From assembly GCA_947177885.1 (NCBI GenBank), contig CAMWWF010000007.1:1-21792 (forward strand): a stretch of DNA of 21,792 bases, given 5' to 3'. Both the position numbers and the translations under genes were made by a program. The notes under the pieces were generated by a model, which saw nothing but the letters and a program-made list of their open reading frames with translations, ran no database searches and was not told the origin of the DNA. This document shows, piece by piece, positions 6,691-15,222 of the stretch. Origin of the DNA: an uncultured Lachnospiraceae bacterium (lineage in GTDB: Bacteria; Bacillota_A; Clostridia; Lachnospirales; Lachnospiraceae). Position 1 is the first letter of the stretch; every line of letters begins with the position of its first letter.

Positions 6691-8187
6691 TTACATATCA
6701 AGCTCCAGATGCAGCACACTGCACGCGGGAACCGTAAAGCGCACCTTATTTCCTTCCACTGTAAAATCCGTAAATTCTGCCGTATGCACGGTATCAGGCT
6801 CATCAAAGGTATTATGCGCCTGCATTCCGCCTGTGAGGATCCTGCCACCCACTGCCGTGATCACTGTCTCGGCAAAGCAGCCCTCTATCTTTGCGTCATC
6901 GGTAAGGGAAGCATTAGTCACTGTAACATGCAGCTTACCGTCCTTTCCAAGAGAAACGGACTCGGACAGATCCGGGATCATGTATTCTTCCTCCAGGCCC
7001 ACTTCCCGGGTCTCTATGGAGGATTCCACCAGCTCGCCGTCCTGATGATATTTATACAGGTCAAATACATGCCAGGTGGGTGTCTTGACCATCTTCTCAC
7101 CCTCTGTCAGGATCACCGCCTGCAATACATTTACCATCTGGGCGATATTCGCCATCTTCACGCGGTCGCAGTTTTTGTTGAACAGGTTCAGGTTCAGGCC
7201 TGCCACCAACGCATCCCGCATGGTATTCTGCTGATAGAGGAATCCGGGATTGGTGCCGGGCTCCACATCGTACCAGGTTCCCCACTCGTCGATGATCATA
7301 CCGATCTTTTTCTCAGGATCATATTGATCCATGATGGCCCCGTGACGCCGGATCAGCTCCTCCATCTTAAGGGCCGCCTTCAGGGTGCGGTACCAGTCTT
7401 TCTCGTCAAATTCCAGAGCAGAACCTTTCCTGCTCCACACTCCCGTAGGCACGGTATAGTAATGCAGAGACATTCCGTTCATAAACCCGCTTCCGTGATC
7501 AAAAGTGGTCTCCAGCACCTTCTCCGTCCAGTGATAGTCATCCACATTGGCGCCGCAGGCAATCTTGAAGATCGGCTTGTTGGAATCATAATTGCGCACA
7601 TAGGTCTGGTATCTGCGGTACATATCTCCGTAAAATTCGGGACGCATATTGCCGCCGCAGCCCCAGTTCTCATTGCCCACGCCAAAGTAATCCACCGTCC
7701 AGGGCTCTTCCCGGCCATTTTCCTTTCTCAGATCCGCCATGGGGGAGACACCGTCAAAGGTCATGTATTCCACCCACTCACTCATCTCCCGGACAGTGCC
7801 GCTCCCCATGTTGCCATTGACATAGGTCTTGCAGCCAAGCTGCCTGCACAGCTCCATAAATTCATGGGTGCCGAAGCTGTTGTCCTCCACAACACCGCCC
7901 CAATGGGTGTTGATCATCTTCTTGCGCCCCTCCCTGGGACCGATGCCGTCCTTCCAGTGGTATTCGTCTGCAAAACAGCCGCCGGGCCAGCGGAGCACCG
8001 GCACCCGGATCTCCTTTAAAGCCTCCACCACATCGATGCGCATGCCGTTCACATTGGGAATTTCAGAATTCTCTCCCACATAGATTCCCTCGTAGATGCA
8101 TCTGCCCAGATGCTCCGAAAAATGTCCCTGAAGCTCAGGGTTGATGTGCCCTTTTTTCACTCCGGGATTTACATACAGCTTTGTCAT
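6691..8187 (-). CDS. abfA: alpha-L-arabinofuranosidase, GH51
   Basis: About 498 residues; the family is usually near 500. Hydrolyses terminal alpha-L-arabinofuranosyl residues from arabinan, arabinoxylan or their oligosaccharides with retention of configuration. Numbered from the ATG at 8193, the acid/base is Glu175 in [12 protein letters not shown] and the nucleophile is Glu303 in [11 protein letters not shown]; the substrate-binding [20 protein letters not shown] block is at 67-86. There is no signal peptide, so the enzyme is cytoplasmic and acts on imported oligosaccharides. Two ATGs lie six bases apart. AGGAG is only 1-2 nt before the first (8193) but about 7 nt before the second (8187), so I choose the second. 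A C-terminal beta-domain follows the barrel. The sugar kinase and isomerase cluster at 15-19.5 kb could use the released pentose, but no transporter is present here. Confidence 0.92.
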   Translation of the reverse strand: MTKLYVNPGVKKGHINPELQGHFSEHLGRCIYEGIYVGENSEIPNVNGMRIDVVEALKEIRVPVLRWPGGCFADEYHWKDGIGPREGRKKMINTHWGGVVEDNSFGTHEFMELCRQLGCKTYVNGNMGSGTVREMSEWVEYMTFDGVSPMADLRKENGREEPWTVDYFGVGNENWGCGGNMRPEFYGDMYRRYQTYVRNYDSNKPIFKIACGANVDDYHWTEKVLETTFDHGSGFMNGMSLHYYTVPTGVWSRKGSALEFDEKDWYRTLKAALKMEELIRRHGAIMDQYDPEKKIGMIIDEWGTWYDVEPGTNPGFLYQQNTMRDALVAGLNLNLFNKNCDRVKMANIAQMVNVLQAVILTEGEKMVKTPTWHVFDLYKYHQDGELVESSIETREVGLEEEYMIPDLSESVSLGKDGKLHVTVTNASLTDDAKIEGCFAETVITAVGGRILTGGMQAHNTFDEPDTVHTAEFTDFTVEGNKVRFTVPACSVLHLELDM

Positions 8188-8213
8188 GTTCATTCTCCTC
8201 TTTATTTTTTATA

Positions 8214-8267
8214 GACTCACGGAGTCCCCAGACCGCTTATCAAGCGGCTTTCCGGAAATCGTTCCGG
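8214..8267 (-). promoter_or_regulatory. three tandem perfect hairpins in the GH51 leader
   Basis: Within 54 bp there are three exact stems: GACTC/GAGTC (8214-8226, loop ACG), CCGCTT/AAGCGG (8233-8247, loop ATC) and CCGGAA/TTCCGG (8252-8267, loop ATCG). They end about 25 nt before the GH51 start. None is followed by a U-tract on the minus strand. They may form a structured 5' leader that affects stability or translation. No known riboswitch consensus is apparent to me. Confidence 0.5.
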
Positions 8268-8372
8268 GCGATTCCCCCGCTTTCCGGATACTTTTTAACC
8301 GTAATGCCTGATTCTGCTTCCTGAAATTCCGAGAGGCTATTGTTTACAGACTCTCAAATTCGCTTTGTCCCT

Positions 8373-8432
8373 GTGATCCGCAAAGGCAGGACCACTCTTG
8401 CTCCATTGCTGCCAGAGTGTGTTCCGGATCAC
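8373..8432 (-). promoter_or_regulatory. two-tier hairpin downstream of the second MATE gene
   Basis: GTGATCCG (8373-8380) pairs with CGGATCAC (8425-8432), and within that CACTCT (8393-8398) pairs with AGAGTG (8414-8419). It begins 10 bp after the MATE stop codon. No U-tract follows, so it may be a Rho-dependent or 3'-processing structure rather than a classical terminator. Confidence 0.45.
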
Positions 8433-8442
8433 CCGGATGCTC

Positions 8443-9846
8443 TTAAACCGTTTTCAATGCAGGGCGCACACTCTCCTGCTGTCTCTGCATATTTCTGCTT
8501 TTTTCCTGCTTTTCCAGTTTTTCCCGCATTACTTTCTTCACATGGAAGTAGGCCGGGATCAGGAAAGCGTCCGCAAAGATCCATGCGATAGGGTTTCCCA
8601 GTGCCACTCCCGTAAATCCCATCACAGGCACCAGCGCAAAACCTGCAATGGCTCTTGCCAGCATCTCCAACACTCCCGCCAGGATGGCAAAGGTGGGAAA
8701 GCCCATTCCCTGGATCAGGAAACGGATAATGTTGACCAGTGCCAGCGCGAAATAAAACGCAGTGCTCATAATAAGATAAAATCTCACATTATCAATGATC
8801 GCCGTTTCCGACACATCCAGAAACAGAGTGGCAAGAATTCTCCCGAAGAAGACACTTACGAACAGGGCGATGATGGAGTAGCCTGCCCCCAGCTTCACAC
8901 AGGATTTCAGCCCTGTGCCGATACGGTCCAGTCTCCCCGCTCCCACATTCTGTCCGCCGTAGGTGGCCATGGTGGAACCCATAGCGTCGAAGGGACAGGC
9001 CAGGAAACCGCTGATACGCCCCGCCGCTGTCACTGCCGCCACCGCATCGGAGCCCAGCGTGTTGGTGGCGCTTTGCAGGATAACGCTGCCGATGGCTGTG
9101 ATGGAGTACTGCAGTCCCATGGGCACACCCATGCCGCACAGCGTCCTCATCAGATACCTGTCAGGAGCCCACTCATCCTTTTGGATCTGCAATATCTCGA
9201 ATTTCTTTCTGATAAAGAGCAGGCAGAAGACTCCGGATACTCCCTGAGAGATCACTGTGGCCCATGCCGCGCCCTGAACGCCCCACCGGAGATTGATGAT
9301 AAAGAACAGGTCCAGTCCGATATTCAAAAAAGAGGACATGACCAGAAAGATGACCGGCGTCTTACTGTCCCCCAACGCGCGGATCACACCGGAGGTCATA
9401 TTATACAGGAAAGTCACCGGTATCCCCAGAAAAATGATCCATATATATGCGCAGGAAGCCTCCAGAATATTGTCCGGTGTCTTCATCAGCACCAGTATAT
9501 GGCGGCAAAAACAGGTCGTAAGTACCGTCATCACAGCGGCAAAGGCAATGGAAAGCCAGACGCAGTTTGCCACCACCCTGCGCATTCCCTTAAGATCCCC
9601 TGCTCCGAACTTATGAGAGACAGGGATGGAAAAGCCGCTGCATATTCCCATGCAGAAGCCTATGATCAGAAAGTTGATGGAACCGGTGGCACCCACCGCC
9701 GCCAGATTCTCCTTTCCCAGAAAGCGTCCTACGATCAGCGTATCCACCAGACTATAGAACTGCTGAAACAAAAATCCAAAAAGCAGGGGGATGGAAAAAC
9801 CCAGTATCAGTTTCATGGGAGCCCCTTTTGTCATATCCTTCGTCAT
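8443..9846 (-). CDS. MATE family efflux transporter
   Basis: 467 residues from ATG 9846, chosen because AAAGGAG lies 9 nt upstream and MTKDMTKGAPMKLILGFSIP is a standard MATE beginning. The frame is open to 9963 but that extension is Pro- and Ser-rich with no binding site. Helix 1-2 carries FLFQQFYSLVDTLIVGRFLG, and the second six-helix bundle starts near LMRTLCGMGVPMGLQYSITA. The protein has the usual twelve-helix plan with a charged C-terminal tail (LEKQEKSRNMQRQQE). It is a drug or metabolite/cation antiporter of unknown substrate and a distant paralogue of the MATE at 4073-5419. A good promoter lies 120-150 bp upstream, so it is likely transcribed on its own. Confidence 0.9.
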   Translation of the reverse strand: MTKDMTKGAPMKLILGFSIPLLFGFLFQQFYSLVDTLIVGRFLGKENLAAVGATGSINFLIIGFCMGICSGFSIPVSHKFGAGDLKGMRRVVANCVWLSIAFAAVMTVLTTCFCRHILVLMKTPDNILEASCAYIWIIFLGIPVTFLYNMTSGVIRALGDSKTPVIFLVMSSFLNIGLDLFFIINLRWGVQGAAWATVISQGVSGVFCLLFIRKKFEILQIQKDEWAPDRYLMRTLCGMGVPMGLQYSITAIGSVILQSATNTLGSDAVAAVTAAGRISGFLACPFDAMGSTMATYGGQNVGAGRLDRIGTGLKSCVKLGAGYSIIALFVSVFFGRILATLFLDVSETAIIDNVRFYLIMSTAFYFALALVNIIRFLIQGMGFPTFAILAGVLEMLARAIAGFALVPVMGFTGVALGNPIAWIFADAFLIPAYFHVKKVMREKLEKQEKSRNMQRQQESVRPALKTV

Positions 9847-9973
9847 TGTTGTCTTCTCCTTTTGGCTCTGTTTATTCCCAGAACGTGTTTGAGAAATGCT
9901 TTCCCCGGGGTGTGCACCACACGCTGTGGGACGCAGGGCCGGGGGGAATGATCTTTCAATCACGCTCTAGGAG

Positions 9974-10002
9974 AGTATATTCGCTTCCTTCCAAAAACGC
10001 AA
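9974..10002 (-). promoter_or_regulatory. candidate promoter for the second MATE gene
   Basis: On the minus strand TTGCGT (9997-10002), a 17-bp spacer and TATACT (9974-9979). The predicted leader is about 120 nt and contains a CCCCGGGG palindrome near 9903-9910. No U-rich terminator for the methylase gene that ends at 10075 is visible in this gap, so read-through from the restriction-modification operon is possible. Confidence 0.5.
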
Positions 10003-10074
10003 TGTACTTTTTTGCCAAAAGGATGGTCATTTCATGTATTATTTTGTACACAACCTGACAGGAGCCGCTCCCGT

Positions 10075-11700
10075 TTATCCCCGCCCCAAACGTCTTCTCT
10101 GCATCTTTTTCCAGACAGAACGACATTTATGGCATATATCAGGGTCAATACCCAGCGTATTGACAAGAAGTTCTTCGTCAACACGATCCAACATCTTTTC
10201 AATATCTTTATCCTTACGAACCACTGTATCAATCTGTTTCAAAAGCTTATCTCTAAGTTCAGGGGCGATATTCTCCACTCTGGGCAGCAATATATTTCCC
10301 ATTTCACCGGGAAGTATTTCAAGAACTCCGCCACCGTAGCTTCGCCCGCATATCTCGGTAAAGGCAAATGAAATACTATTATAATAAGCAAGAAGAACGT
10401 TCTCCGGTTCAACACCTTCCCTGAACTTCATTCTATGCATCGTATCTGTAGACACAGCATCACATCTGTTTAATACAAACTTGGGGTACAGATTATTTCT
10501 TCTTAAAAAGAAAGCATCAGGCACCCATACAGAAGGGACAATATACCACCTGTCCCGGATAGAGCATTTATATCCTTCCTGTTCACCGTTCTTTTCGCCC
10601 AATGCAATGTACTCCTTATGTCCGTCCGGATATTCTTCATAAGGAATCTCAGGGAAACTGACCAGCCTCGCCCGCTTTCCCGCACTCTTATTGCTCTCCC
10701 AATCCTCTATCGTAAAATAGATCCCATGGGCATGAGAACTTCTTCCTATCAGGGGAAAAGTAACATCTGCCAATCCATATTGCTCCGTTGTGTCTTCTGT
10801 TACCGAAAAATAACGGTTATTTCCGGTTGTAATGCCTACATTGATCAAGCCATACTCCGAAAATCTGACAAATCGGTCATCACCGCGAAGTTGCTGAATA
10901 AGTATCATTTCTTCTGCTGTCACAAAATATTTTGTCCACTTTTCCTTCACATGCTGTAGTTTCTGAAAACCATTCTGTTCTAATCTGAGCAGGCCAAAAC
11001 CATCAAGATCATTCATTTCAATGATCCGGATCCCTTTCTCCTCCCCTCCCTTCTCGCCAATAAAAACAACTACCTCCTGTTCAATATCGGGAAAAACTAA
11101 ATGCTCAAAAGTGATCAAAGTAATTTTAGCAAGATTATCAGCCAGATAAAGCCGCAGATCCTCTGCATAGGCTACCTGAAGAATCTCTGCCGGAACAACA
11201 AATACAAGCTTCCCGTTTTCGGAAAGGAGCTGCACACAGGCAACCATGAATGCCACCCAGGCATTTATCAGCTTATTGGCTTTCATTCCATGAGAAGTCA
11301 GAATTGCCGATTGCATTTCTCTCTGACTCTCTTTCAGGTACTGATAACGAATATATGGCGGATTGCCTAAAATCAAGTCATATGTCTCTTTGCCAAGCAC
11401 ACGGTCATAATAATCAAAGAAATCTTCTGTGCAGACTTTAATCTGTCCAAAACCCGCGTATCTGTTTCGAACCTTTTGGGCTTCCTCCGGTTCGATCTCC
11501 ACAGCGGTCAGCTTATGCAGTCTATCCAAAAGCCCCAAGTTTCTAAGACTGTCCAGGAACACACCGTCGCCACAGCTTGGTTCCAGCACAGTAGAGACAT
11601 TTTGAGACGCGAAAAAACTCACCATAGCGTCAGCAAGCTGCGGCGGTGTATAATATGCTCCTCTTAATTTCTGTTCTGTACTGTCTTTTTTGAGTCTCAT
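10075..11700 (-). CDS. gamma-class N6-adenine DNA methyltransferase of a type IIG system (M.Eco57I-like)
   Basis: 541 residues from the second ATG at 11700, chosen because GAGG is 7 nt upstream of it but abuts the first ATG at 11706. Motif X GAYYTPP (14-20), AdoMet motif I LEPSCGDGVFL (39-49), acidic motif II VEIEPEE (67-73), catalytic motif IV NPPY (113-116). The rest is a target-recognition region. A C-terminal DICHKCRSVWKKM hints at a small Cys-based element. Type IIG enzymes with asymmetric sites methylate one strand and often need a second methylase for the other. Eco57I and AcuI have exactly this pairing, with (from memory) a methylase of about 540 residues. The gene follows the 998-residue enzyme after 116 bp in the same direction, so the two are probably one operon. 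Base composition is AT-richer than that of the flanking metabolic genes. Confidence 0.88.
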   Translation of the reverse strand: MRLKKDSTEQKLRGAYYTPPQLADAMVSFFASQNVSTVLEPSCGDGVFLDSLRNLGLLDRLHKLTAVEIEPEEAQKVRNRYAGFGQIKVCTEDFFDYYDRVLGKETYDLILGNPPYIRYQYLKESQREMQSAILTSHGMKANKLINAWVAFMVACVQLLSENGKLVFVVPAEILQVAYAEDLRLYLADNLAKITLITFEHLVFPDIEQEVVVFIGEKGGEEKGIRIIEMNDLDGFGLLRLEQNGFQKLQHVKEKWTKYFVTAEEMILIQQLRGDDRFVRFSEYGLINVGITTGNNRYFSVTEDTTEQYGLADVTFPLIGRSSHAHGIYFTIEDWESNKSAGKRARLVSFPEIPYEEYPDGHKEYIALGEKNGEQEGYKCSIRDRWYIVPSVWVPDAFFLRRNNLYPKFVLNRCDAVSTDTMHRMKFREGVEPENVLLAYYNSISFAFTEICGRSYGGGVLEILPGEMGNILLPRVENIAPELRDKLLKQIDTVVRKDKDIEKMLDRVDEELLVNTLGIDPDICHKCRSVWKKMQRRRLGRG

Positions 11701-11822
11701 TGCCATACCTCATGTCAACCTGTTGCCAGACACTGACCTCGATATCTGAACGGAACATCCGGACTTCCAGTCATACCGGCGCAGCCGGAACAAACAATCA
11801 GTGAGAAATACACTGTCCTCAC

Positions 11823-14819
11823 TTAATATTCAAGCCGATATACCTTCGTGATCAAAGCCTGGATCTCCGTTATCAGAATATCTTTTTGTCTCTGTAGTTG
11901 AATTCCGATACGTTTGGCCGGGCGGCCAGACAACACATCATTAATCTCATATATCTCACGACTTGCTTCAATTACTCTGTCATAAACAGCCTTTTGACTT
12001 TCCACAGTAAAGTCCAGTTCCACAAATGGTAAAGTGGACAAAACAAATGTGCCACGTGCTGTAAAACCACCCTCAAAATCGCTGCCTATAATTTCCAAAA
12101 TACGCTCAGTAATCGGATTCGAGAGCCACGCCTGAATATATTCAAGAGCATAGGGACTGCCCTCTTTTTTACTTACAGCACAATATCCGGCAGTACCGCC
12201 CGATGCAATGAGAATGTCATTTGTATCCATTACGTACATGGGTTCTTTACTCAATACACCTACAATTAACTTTGGTGTATTAATAAACGCAGTCAAAGCC
12301 TGTGTTCTGCCATATTGATACCATGTGTCAGGTGTGGCACCGGGAATATCACGCGTTCCACCGGCCGATACACTTTTGGGAACCAAACGGTCATAATGTG
12401 CCTTGAGATAAGCATAGACTCCGGGATAGCCGGTCCGCATCTCCTCAATGGATATAAGACGCCCTTTGTCATCATAAGGGAATATGATTCGCTTATCTGT
12501 TTTAAGAATGCTGTACGAATTCAATCCCTTTTCCGTCTTCTTAGTTGGTTTAAAATAAGGACGAAGCACTTTTTTCTCAATTACATAGTTGTTTCCGTCT
12601 CTATTTATTTCTATGGTATCAGCATTTTCTGCTACAATTTCATCTGCGGAAAACCAATAGACCGGAAAAGGCCTTTCTGCACTGGTCTGGATTCCATTAA
12701 AGATCTCTGCGTGCCTGGTGATGGGAACCGCAACTTTATCCAGTTTTTGAAGCATTTGCAAAAACTCAAAATCTGTGGTCAGTCTCCAGGGAAGCTTATT
12801 CAAGACAGCAGAATTCAGTTCAATGGAATGCTTTTCTTCTCCCGCCCACAATTCATTCACAGAATCAACGCTGCTGTAAATAAACGTTGGATGCCTTTCT
12901 TTAGCAAGCAATATGATCGAGCTATAGATTGTTTTATCTTCAAATAACTGTGCATCGCCAAAGTCATCCAGTCTGACAAGCATATGATTCCTTGCAATCA
13001 GGTCCCGCAATTTTTCACCGGATCCGATCTTGAAGAACTTATTTGGAACAATATAGCACACAAAACCTTTTTCTTTGATTTTGTTCAATGCCTGCTCTAT
13101 AAATATAAAATATTTGTCAAACTGCTTATGAGATGTCCTATATTTCTTTTTATATATTTCGACCTCTGCGCCCGGCAGCAATGTATACATTCCCTCTGTA
13201 TTTACATATGGCGGATTTCCAATTATTGCATCAAACCCATTGCCCTCATTGATCTCATTCCAGTCAAATGGAACAATATCCATGATCTGGTGAGCTGCTC
13301 CGGAAATTCCGTTCATTTGTTCCTGACTAACAAGAGAATTTCCAAAATGGATATTACTGCCCAGATCAGGAAGAATAGGTACAACCTCAGCAACAGACGG
13401 TGTCGTTTCATCTTCAATCAGCTTAACCAGCAAAGAAAATTTTGCAACCTCAACGGCATGAATATCAATGTCTATACCATAAATACAGGAACAGAGAATA
13501 TCTTTCTTCTCCTGAAGCGGTAATTTATACAGATCGACACCAAGCTCTGTCAGATGTTCTGTCTGGCCATTATTAATATACCATTGCACACAGTGATCCT
13601 GCAAGAATGCAAAAGCTTCTTCCAGGAAAACACCGGAGCCGCATGCAATATCGGCAACACGTATACTCAAGATTTCCGTCGGCGTTTTCCCCTCACAGAC
13701 TTTGGAAAGTGTCTGTTCAACCATGTACTTCACAATTTCCGTAGGTGTTGTAACAACGGACCTGTTCTGACAATCCCTCTTTCGTCCCAGGCCTACGGTG
13801 TTATCATCAAGCAGCACCAACTGTTCGGTCAAAAACATTTCATAAATCTTACCCAGCAGATTAGGTTCAATAATATTGAATAAATATGGACTTTGCGGAT
13901 AATACAGATCCTCGACCATATCCCTGATCACTTCACACGAAAGATCAAAAATAATATCATCACCGGAAAACATACCGGAATTATAGCGTTGATCAGCCGA
14001 ACGAAACAATTCTTCCAACTTGTATTTCAGCTGTACAGTATCTGTGACCGTGTCTTTTAATCTGTGATACAATGGCAGATTTTTGTCCTCACATATTCTG
14101 AGAAAAACAATCTGATTGATAAATTCCTGGACAACATCGTTTAATACTTCCATCGATGAATAACAACCACCTTTAATATACAGCTCATTACTAAGGGCCA
14201 CGCGCCAACTATTGATCTGGGAAAGAAAAAATTCATCGACCTGCTGTGTATTTCTGCCAGTTACCGGAAAATTTTCATCTAAGTAGGAATCAAGTTCACC
14301 AGAATACAAGGCATCTCTGGAAATCAATCGGCTGATCTCCGTAAACTTTTTAACATATTCCGTATAATGATATAAACGACACCTGGCCACCGCACACCCA
14401 TCGCTTTCATGCGCAATATGACAGGTATCATAAATCGCAAGATGCTCAAAGTTCGTCAATACAGCCAGTCTGTGCTTTGCATTCCAACCATACTTTCTGG
14501 TCTGTACTGCCGGACCGGCATCCCTGGTAATATCAACGGCCGGTTTTTTCGCTTCCACGAATAGCTTAGGTACACCTCTGAGCATCAGGGTATAATCAGG
14601 ACGATCTGTACGGGTGGAATAATTTTCGGCGATCACCTCCCTATACTGAGGTGCCAGTCCCTTTTCGTTCGCGACATCCCACCCTAAAAGCTTCAGCAAA
14701 GGATCAATATATTCCGTTCTGCAGGAATGCTCATTGTATGCGTTTTTTGTGTTCTTATAAAATTCAATGTTCGCATGAAAGCGATCTACAAGAATCTGCA
14801 GGTCAAACAAGTCCGCCAT
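11823..14819 (-). CDS. type IIG restriction-modification enzyme (Eco57I/AcuI-like)
   Basis: 998 residues combining nuclease, methylase and target recognition. The N-terminal PD-(D/E)xK nuclease shows Asp75 (RPDYTLML) and Glu89-x-Lys91 (LFVEAKKP). A helical linker (about 190-350) leads to the gamma-class adenine methylase: motif X TTPTEIVKYMVEQTL (about 357-371), motif I VADIACGSGVFLEEAF (388-403), motif IV GNPPYVNTEG (534-543). The remaining C-terminal third is the target-recognition part. The enzyme would cut at a fixed distance from a short asymmetric site and methylate one strand. All key residues are present, so it looks intact. Its length matches Eco57I closely, as far as I recall. An exact consensus promoter lies about 100 bp upstream; the ribosome site (GAAGG, about 11 nt) is mediocre. 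AT-rich codon use suggests acquisition by transfer. The recognition site cannot be read from sequence. Confidence 0.92.
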   Translation of the reverse strand: MADLFDLQILVDRFHANIEFYKNTKNAYNEHSCRTEYIDPLLKLLGWDVANEKGLAPQYREVIAENYSTRTDRPDYTLMLRGVPKLFVEAKKPAVDITRDAGPAVQTRKYGWNAKHRLAVLTNFEHLAIYDTCHIAHESDGCAVARCRLYHYTEYVKKFTEISRLISRDALYSGELDSYLDENFPVTGRNTQQVDEFFLSQINSWRVALSNELYIKGGCYSSMEVLNDVVQEFINQIVFLRICEDKNLPLYHRLKDTVTDTVQLKYKLEELFRSADQRYNSGMFSGDDIIFDLSCEVIRDMVEDLYYPQSPYLFNIIEPNLLGKIYEMFLTEQLVLLDDNTVGLGRKRDCQNRSVVTTPTEIVKYMVEQTLSKVCEGKTPTEILSIRVADIACGSGVFLEEAFAFLQDHCVQWYINNGQTEHLTELGVDLYKLPLQEKKDILCSCIYGIDIDIHAVEVAKFSLLVKLIEDETTPSVAEVVPILPDLGSNIHFGNSLVSQEQMNGISGAAHQIMDIVPFDWNEINEGNGFDAIIGNPPYVNTEGMYTLLPGAEVEIYKKKYRTSHKQFDKYFIFIEQALNKIKEKGFVCYIVPNKFFKIGSGEKLRDLIARNHMLVRLDDFGDAQLFEDKTIYSSIILLAKERHPTFIYSSVDSVNELWAGEEKHSIELNSAVLNKLPWRLTTDFEFLQMLQKLDKVAVPITRHAEIFNGIQTSAERPFPVYWFSADEIVAENADTIEINRDGNNYVIEKKVLRPYFKPTKKTEKGLNSYSILKTDKRIIFPYDDKGRLISIEEMRTGYPGVYAYLKAHYDRLVPKSVSAGGTRDIPGATPDTWYQYGRTQALTAFINTPKLIVGVLSKEPMYVMDTNDILIASGGTAGYCAVSKKEGSPYALEYIQAWLSNPITERILEIIGSDFEGGFTARGTFVLSTLPFVELDFTVESQKAVYDRVIEASREIYEINDVLSGRPAKRIGIQLQRQKDILITEIQALITKVYRLEY

Positions 14820-14915
14820 TGCAATACTTTACCCTTCTTAATCATTTGTTAATTTATCAGCCAGACTTACATGAAATTTATCATTCATAACATAAATGTA
14901 CAAAAATCCATTATG

Positions 14916-14944
14916 ATTATATTCGTTTATTCGAACCATGTCAA
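14916..14944 (-). promoter_or_regulatory. exact consensus sigma-A promoter of the R-M operon
   Basis: On the minus strand TTGACA (14939-14944), a 17-bp spacer and TATAAT (14916-14921). The spacer contains the dyad TTCG-AATAAA-CGAA, which could be a control site. There is no C-protein gene nearby. The predicted leader is about 90 nt. Confidence 0.8.
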
Positions 14945-14986
14945 TCGAAAACCGATGTTTGCATTTGCAATTAACAAGCAAGGCAT

Positions 14987-15010
14987 TGTCACGCGTTCTT
15001 TTGCGTGACA
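14987..15010. repeat. 8-bp perfect hairpin upstream of the R-M promoter
   Basis: TGTCACGC (14987-14994) and GCGTGACA (15003-15010) are exact reverse complements with an 8-nt loop. The site is about 45 bp upstream of the R-M -35 element. On the plus strand the loop holds TTCTTTT. It could be a binding site or the tail of the dyad element that follows. Confidence 0.5.
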
Positions 15011-15029
15011 AACCCGAAACTGCCACGCG

Positions 15030-15101
15030 CCGGATCACACGCTCGTTGCTGCTTTGCGTGCATCTGCTCCTGCGAGCGGAGTGAACAGCAGCCCCATCCG
15101 G
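15030..15101. repeat. structured intergenic dyad (element C)
   Basis: CCGGAT (15030-15035) pairs with ATCCGG (15096-15101), and GCTGCT (15048-15053) pairs with AGCAGC (15087-15092), with a GC-rich core containing CTCC/GGAG. It shares the 11-mer CCATCCGGTCA with the end of element A. Its GC content contrasts with the AT-rich R-M promoter next to it. Likely an extragenic repeat at the boundary between the sugar operon and the R-M cassette. Confidence 0.4.
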
Positions 15102-15145
15102 TCATGCCACTTATAAAATGCTGAACGAATACCGCAAATGTACAA

Positions 15146-15173
15146 AAAGGCGGAGACATCTGTCTCCGCCTTT
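15146..15173 (-). terminator. strong intrinsic terminator of the sugar operon
   Basis: AAAGGCGGAGACA (15146-15158) and TGTCTCCGCCTTT (15161-15173) are exact reverse complements. On the minus strand the GC stem is followed by TTTTTGTAC, giving a classical terminator about 50 nt after the isomerase stop. The plus strand has TTT then GAT, so it is much weaker in that direction. Confidence 0.88.
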
Positions 15174-15222
15174 GATACATCACTCTGCCGCACGCTCATT
15201 ACTCCGTGCTGTTCGCCACCGC

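Noticed and set aside
6522..6848. A 108-codon minus-strand frame at the GH51 3' end.
   Set aside because: It overlaps the GH51 C-terminus in another frame and the rest is dyad element A; no family resemblance or start signal.
8398..9951. A 517-codon plus-strand frame opposite the second MATE gene.
   Set aside because: His/Gln/Arg-rich antisense composition with no fold, and the MATE frame on the other strand is convincing.
14838..15038. A 66-codon minus-strand frame just upstream of the type IIG gene, considered as a small control protein.
   Set aside because: It spans the exact consensus promoter of the R-M operon, has no ribosome binding site and shows no HTH motif.
14989..15183. A 64-codon minus-strand frame between the isomerase and R-M genes.
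   Set aside because: It runs through the terminator stem and the dyad element C; its composition is explained by those repeats.
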